Assembly: GCA_005879675.1 (NCBI GenBank)
Contig: VBJE01000239.1
Coordinates: 1 to 7,070 of the forward strand
From: Chloroflexota bacterium
Lineage (GTDB): Bacteria > Chloroflexota > Dormibacteria > Dormibacterales > Dormibacteraceae
Direction of reading: 5' to 3'
Length of the DNA stretch: 7,070 nucleotides
A model generated the notes under the pieces. The model was not told the DNA's origin, did not search any database, and saw only the letters and a list, made by a program, of their open reading frames with translations. The stretch's first letter is position 1. Every line of letters begins with the position of its first letter. A program made the translations under genes and the position numbers. This document shows positions 5,988-7,070 of the stretch, piece by piece.

Positions 5988-6655
5988 GCGATCCCGCCAA
6001 GCGGGCCTTTGACGTGGTCATCGCGGCGGCCATGCTGGTCGTCCTGGCCCCGGTCATGGGCATGATCGTCGTCCTGATTCATCTCGACAGTGCCGGCCCC
6101 GCGCTGTACCGGCAGCGTCGGATCGGCCGCCACGGTGTGCCGTTCACGCTGGTCAAGTTCCGCACCATGAACGACGGCACCAGTCAGGCCCTGCACCGCC
6201 AGGCATCATTGGACTGGTTCGAGGGGCGACCGCAAGGCCGCCGATACAAATCAGGTGCGGACCCGCGCGTGACGAGGGTGGGCCGCTTCCTCAGGCGCAG
6301 CAGCTTGGATGAGCTCCCACAGCTGTGGAATGTCATGAAGGGAGAGATGAGCTTCGTGGGTCCGCGGCCGCTCATGGAGTATGAGCGCTCTCGGTTCGAC
6401 GGCTGGCATTTCGAACGCGAAGCCGTGCGTCCGGGCATCACCGGCCTGTGGCAGGTCTCCGGACGTGACCGGCTCTCGGCGCCTCAGATGCTGGAGCTCG
6501 ACGTGCGCTACGTGCGCGAGCGCTCGGCGTGGCTCGACCTCAAGATCGTCGCACGCACGCTGCCAGCGGTGCTGAGCGAGCTGCGTCGGCCCTCAACGAT
6601 GTCCGATCGAGCGGACGCCGCCGCACCTCCGAGCACGAGACCGCAAGTTCGCTAG
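5945..6655 (+). CDS. Undecaprenyl-phosphate sugar-1-phosphate transferase (bacterial sugar transferase, PglC-like core)
   Basis: This is 236 residues from ATG at 5945; from ATG at 5984 it would have 223. One hydrophobic segment (about 23-46) with a central Pro36 fits the re-entrant membrane helix of small monotopic phosphoglycosyl transferases, and there are no extra N-terminal membrane segments as in WcaJ/WbaP. Then come GPALYRQRRIG (51-61), KFRTM (71-75), the catalytic Asp122-Glu123 in SSLDELPQLWNV, MSFVGPRPL (135-143), RPGITGLWQVSGR (162-174) and LDVRYV. Family chemistry moves a sugar phosphate from a UDP-sugar to undecaprenyl phosphate on the inner face of the membrane, the first step of exopolysaccharide, O-antigen or glycoprotein glycan assembly. 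The C-terminal 20 residues are Ala/Pro-rich and look disordered. Its position after two SDRs suggests that one of their products is its substrate. Confidence 0.93.
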   Translation: MVSWEPPPDTSPRMSDPAKRAFDVVIAAAMLVVLAPVMGMIVVLIHLDSAGPALYRQRRIGRHGVPFTLVKFRTMNDGTSQALHRQASLDWFEGRPQGRRYKSGADPRVTRVGRFLRRSSLDELPQLWNVMKGEMSFVGPRPLMEYERSRFDGWHFEREAVRPGITGLWQVSGRDRLSAPQMLELDVRYVRERSAWLDLKIVARTLPAVLSELRRPSTMSDRADAAAPPSTRPQVR

Positions 6656-6792
6656 CGGAGGTCCCGCCCGGCTCTGTGGGCAAGATAGCCCAGCCGACGC
6701 CGTTCCTAAGAGAACCAGGCCTGTAAGCGAACCGTAAATTCCGGCTCACGACGCAGCCCCAACAAGATGGGACTCCGTCCAAGGGGTGAACA
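6656..6792 (+). promoter_or_regulatory. 137-bp gap with possible promoter and direct repeat
   Basis: No gene is visible. A weak stem GGGC (6678-6681)/GCCC (6688-6691), with outer GGCT (6670-6673)/AGCC (6692-6695), lacks a T-run and is not a convincing terminator. GAACC occurs at 6712-6716 and again at 6729-6733. TAAATT at 6735-6740 matches the TANNNT form of a -10 element and lies 52 bases before the next start. GAACC followed after 17 bases by CGTAA could also be an ECF-type promoter. A separate promoter for the downstream gene is plausible but not shown. Confidence 0.3.
6781..6786 (+). promoter_or_regulatory. AAGGGG ribosome-binding site for the last gene
   Basis: AAGGGG is followed by 6 bases and TTG at 6793. 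An in-frame TGA at 6787-6789 rules out any earlier start, so TTG is the first usable codon in the frame that encodes the signal peptide. Confidence 0.6.
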
Positions 6793-7070
6793 TTGGGTCC
6801 GAAGTCTCGGCAATGGTTTCTGCGTGCCTGCATTGGCGTTGCGCTGGTCGCGCTCGTTGGCTCCGACGTGGCGATTCCGACCATCGTCGCCGGTGCAACC
6901 AGACAGTCGTCGATCGTCGACGCGAGCTCGGCGAGCTTTCGTGTCATCGGCAATCGGATATACGCGCCCGGCGCGCCCAACGATCAGCCTTTCATCGTCA
7001 AGGGGATCGACGCCGTGTACGGGCACTTCGACGGTGGCGATGCCACGGGCATGGGCGCCACCAACTTCGT
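6793..7070 (+). CDS. Exported protein, start of a probable glycoside hydrolase (GH5/cellulase-like), 3' end beyond window
   Basis: Ninety-two codons are visible from TTG at 6793 to the right edge. Residues 1-34 form a signal peptide: basic MGPKSRQWFLR, hydrophobic core about 12-22, and a likely cut near IVAGA. From residue 49 the text RVIGNRIYAPG...QPFIVKGIDAVYG matches the opening of many family 5-type glycosidases, where a short strand with 'G..i.d..G.p...kGi' enters the barrel. The catalytic region lies beyond the window, so the family is a guess and another secreted carbohydrate-binding or carbohydrate-active fold is possible. It lies 137 bp after the sugar transferase in the same direction, and with the GH26 gene it makes a second exported hydrolase in the locus. 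Confidence 0.7.
   Translation, partial: MGPKSRQWFLRACIGVALVALVGSDVAIPTIVAGATRQSSIVDASSASFRVIGNRIYAPGAPNDQPFIVKGIDAVYGHFDGGDATGMGATNF

Noticed and set aside
6670..6695. Intrinsic terminator after the sugar transferase gene
   Set aside because: The stem is short and interrupted by a 4-base bulge, and no T-run follows.

Overview
The window is high-GC bacterial DNA with dense coding, overlapping genes, and frequent GTG, TTG and possibly CTG starts. This fits a soil-type high-GC lineage such as Actinomycetota or Chloroflexota/Dormibacterota, but nothing here fixes the taxon. There are no rRNA or tRNA genes, insertion sequences, CRISPR arrays or phage genes. The content is that of a polysaccharide (exopolysaccharide or surface glycan) locus.

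Left half, minus strand, read right to left: a secreted or membrane-anchored family 26 glycoside hydrolase (about 2742-3839), then two tandem paralogues of the N,N-dimethylformamidase beta-subunit-like family (1084-2655, and 1-1079, which runs off the left edge). All three have an N-terminal signal/anchor segment. They are closely spaced (86 bp, then 4 bp), so they probably form one operon. The two amidase-like proteins clearly arose by duplication, and even the sequence around their start codons is similar.

Middle: about 200 bp (3840-4041) separates the leftward operon from a rightward one and should hold both promoters. No convincing -35/-10 pair is visible. An 8-bp palindrome, CCACGTGG, lies in it.

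Right half, plus strand: two successive NAD-dependent extended-SDR sugar epimerase/dehydratases (4042-5043 and about 5016-5987), then a monotopic sugar-1-phosphate transferase that would start lipid-linked glycan assembly (5945-6655). These three overlap end to end and are probably translationally coupled. After a 137-bp gap, a further exported protein begins at 6793 and runs off the right edge; its first residues resemble the start of a family 5-type glycoside hydrolase.

Working model (inference): the two SDRs make one or two unusual nucleotide sugars, the transferase loads a sugar phosphate onto the lipid carrier, and the exported glycosidases plus the amidase-like proteins trim or modify the polymer outside the cytoplasm. 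The most intriguing point is the pair of exported dimethylformamidase-like proteins in a glycan locus, which might remove an N-acyl or N-formyl group from an amino sugar.
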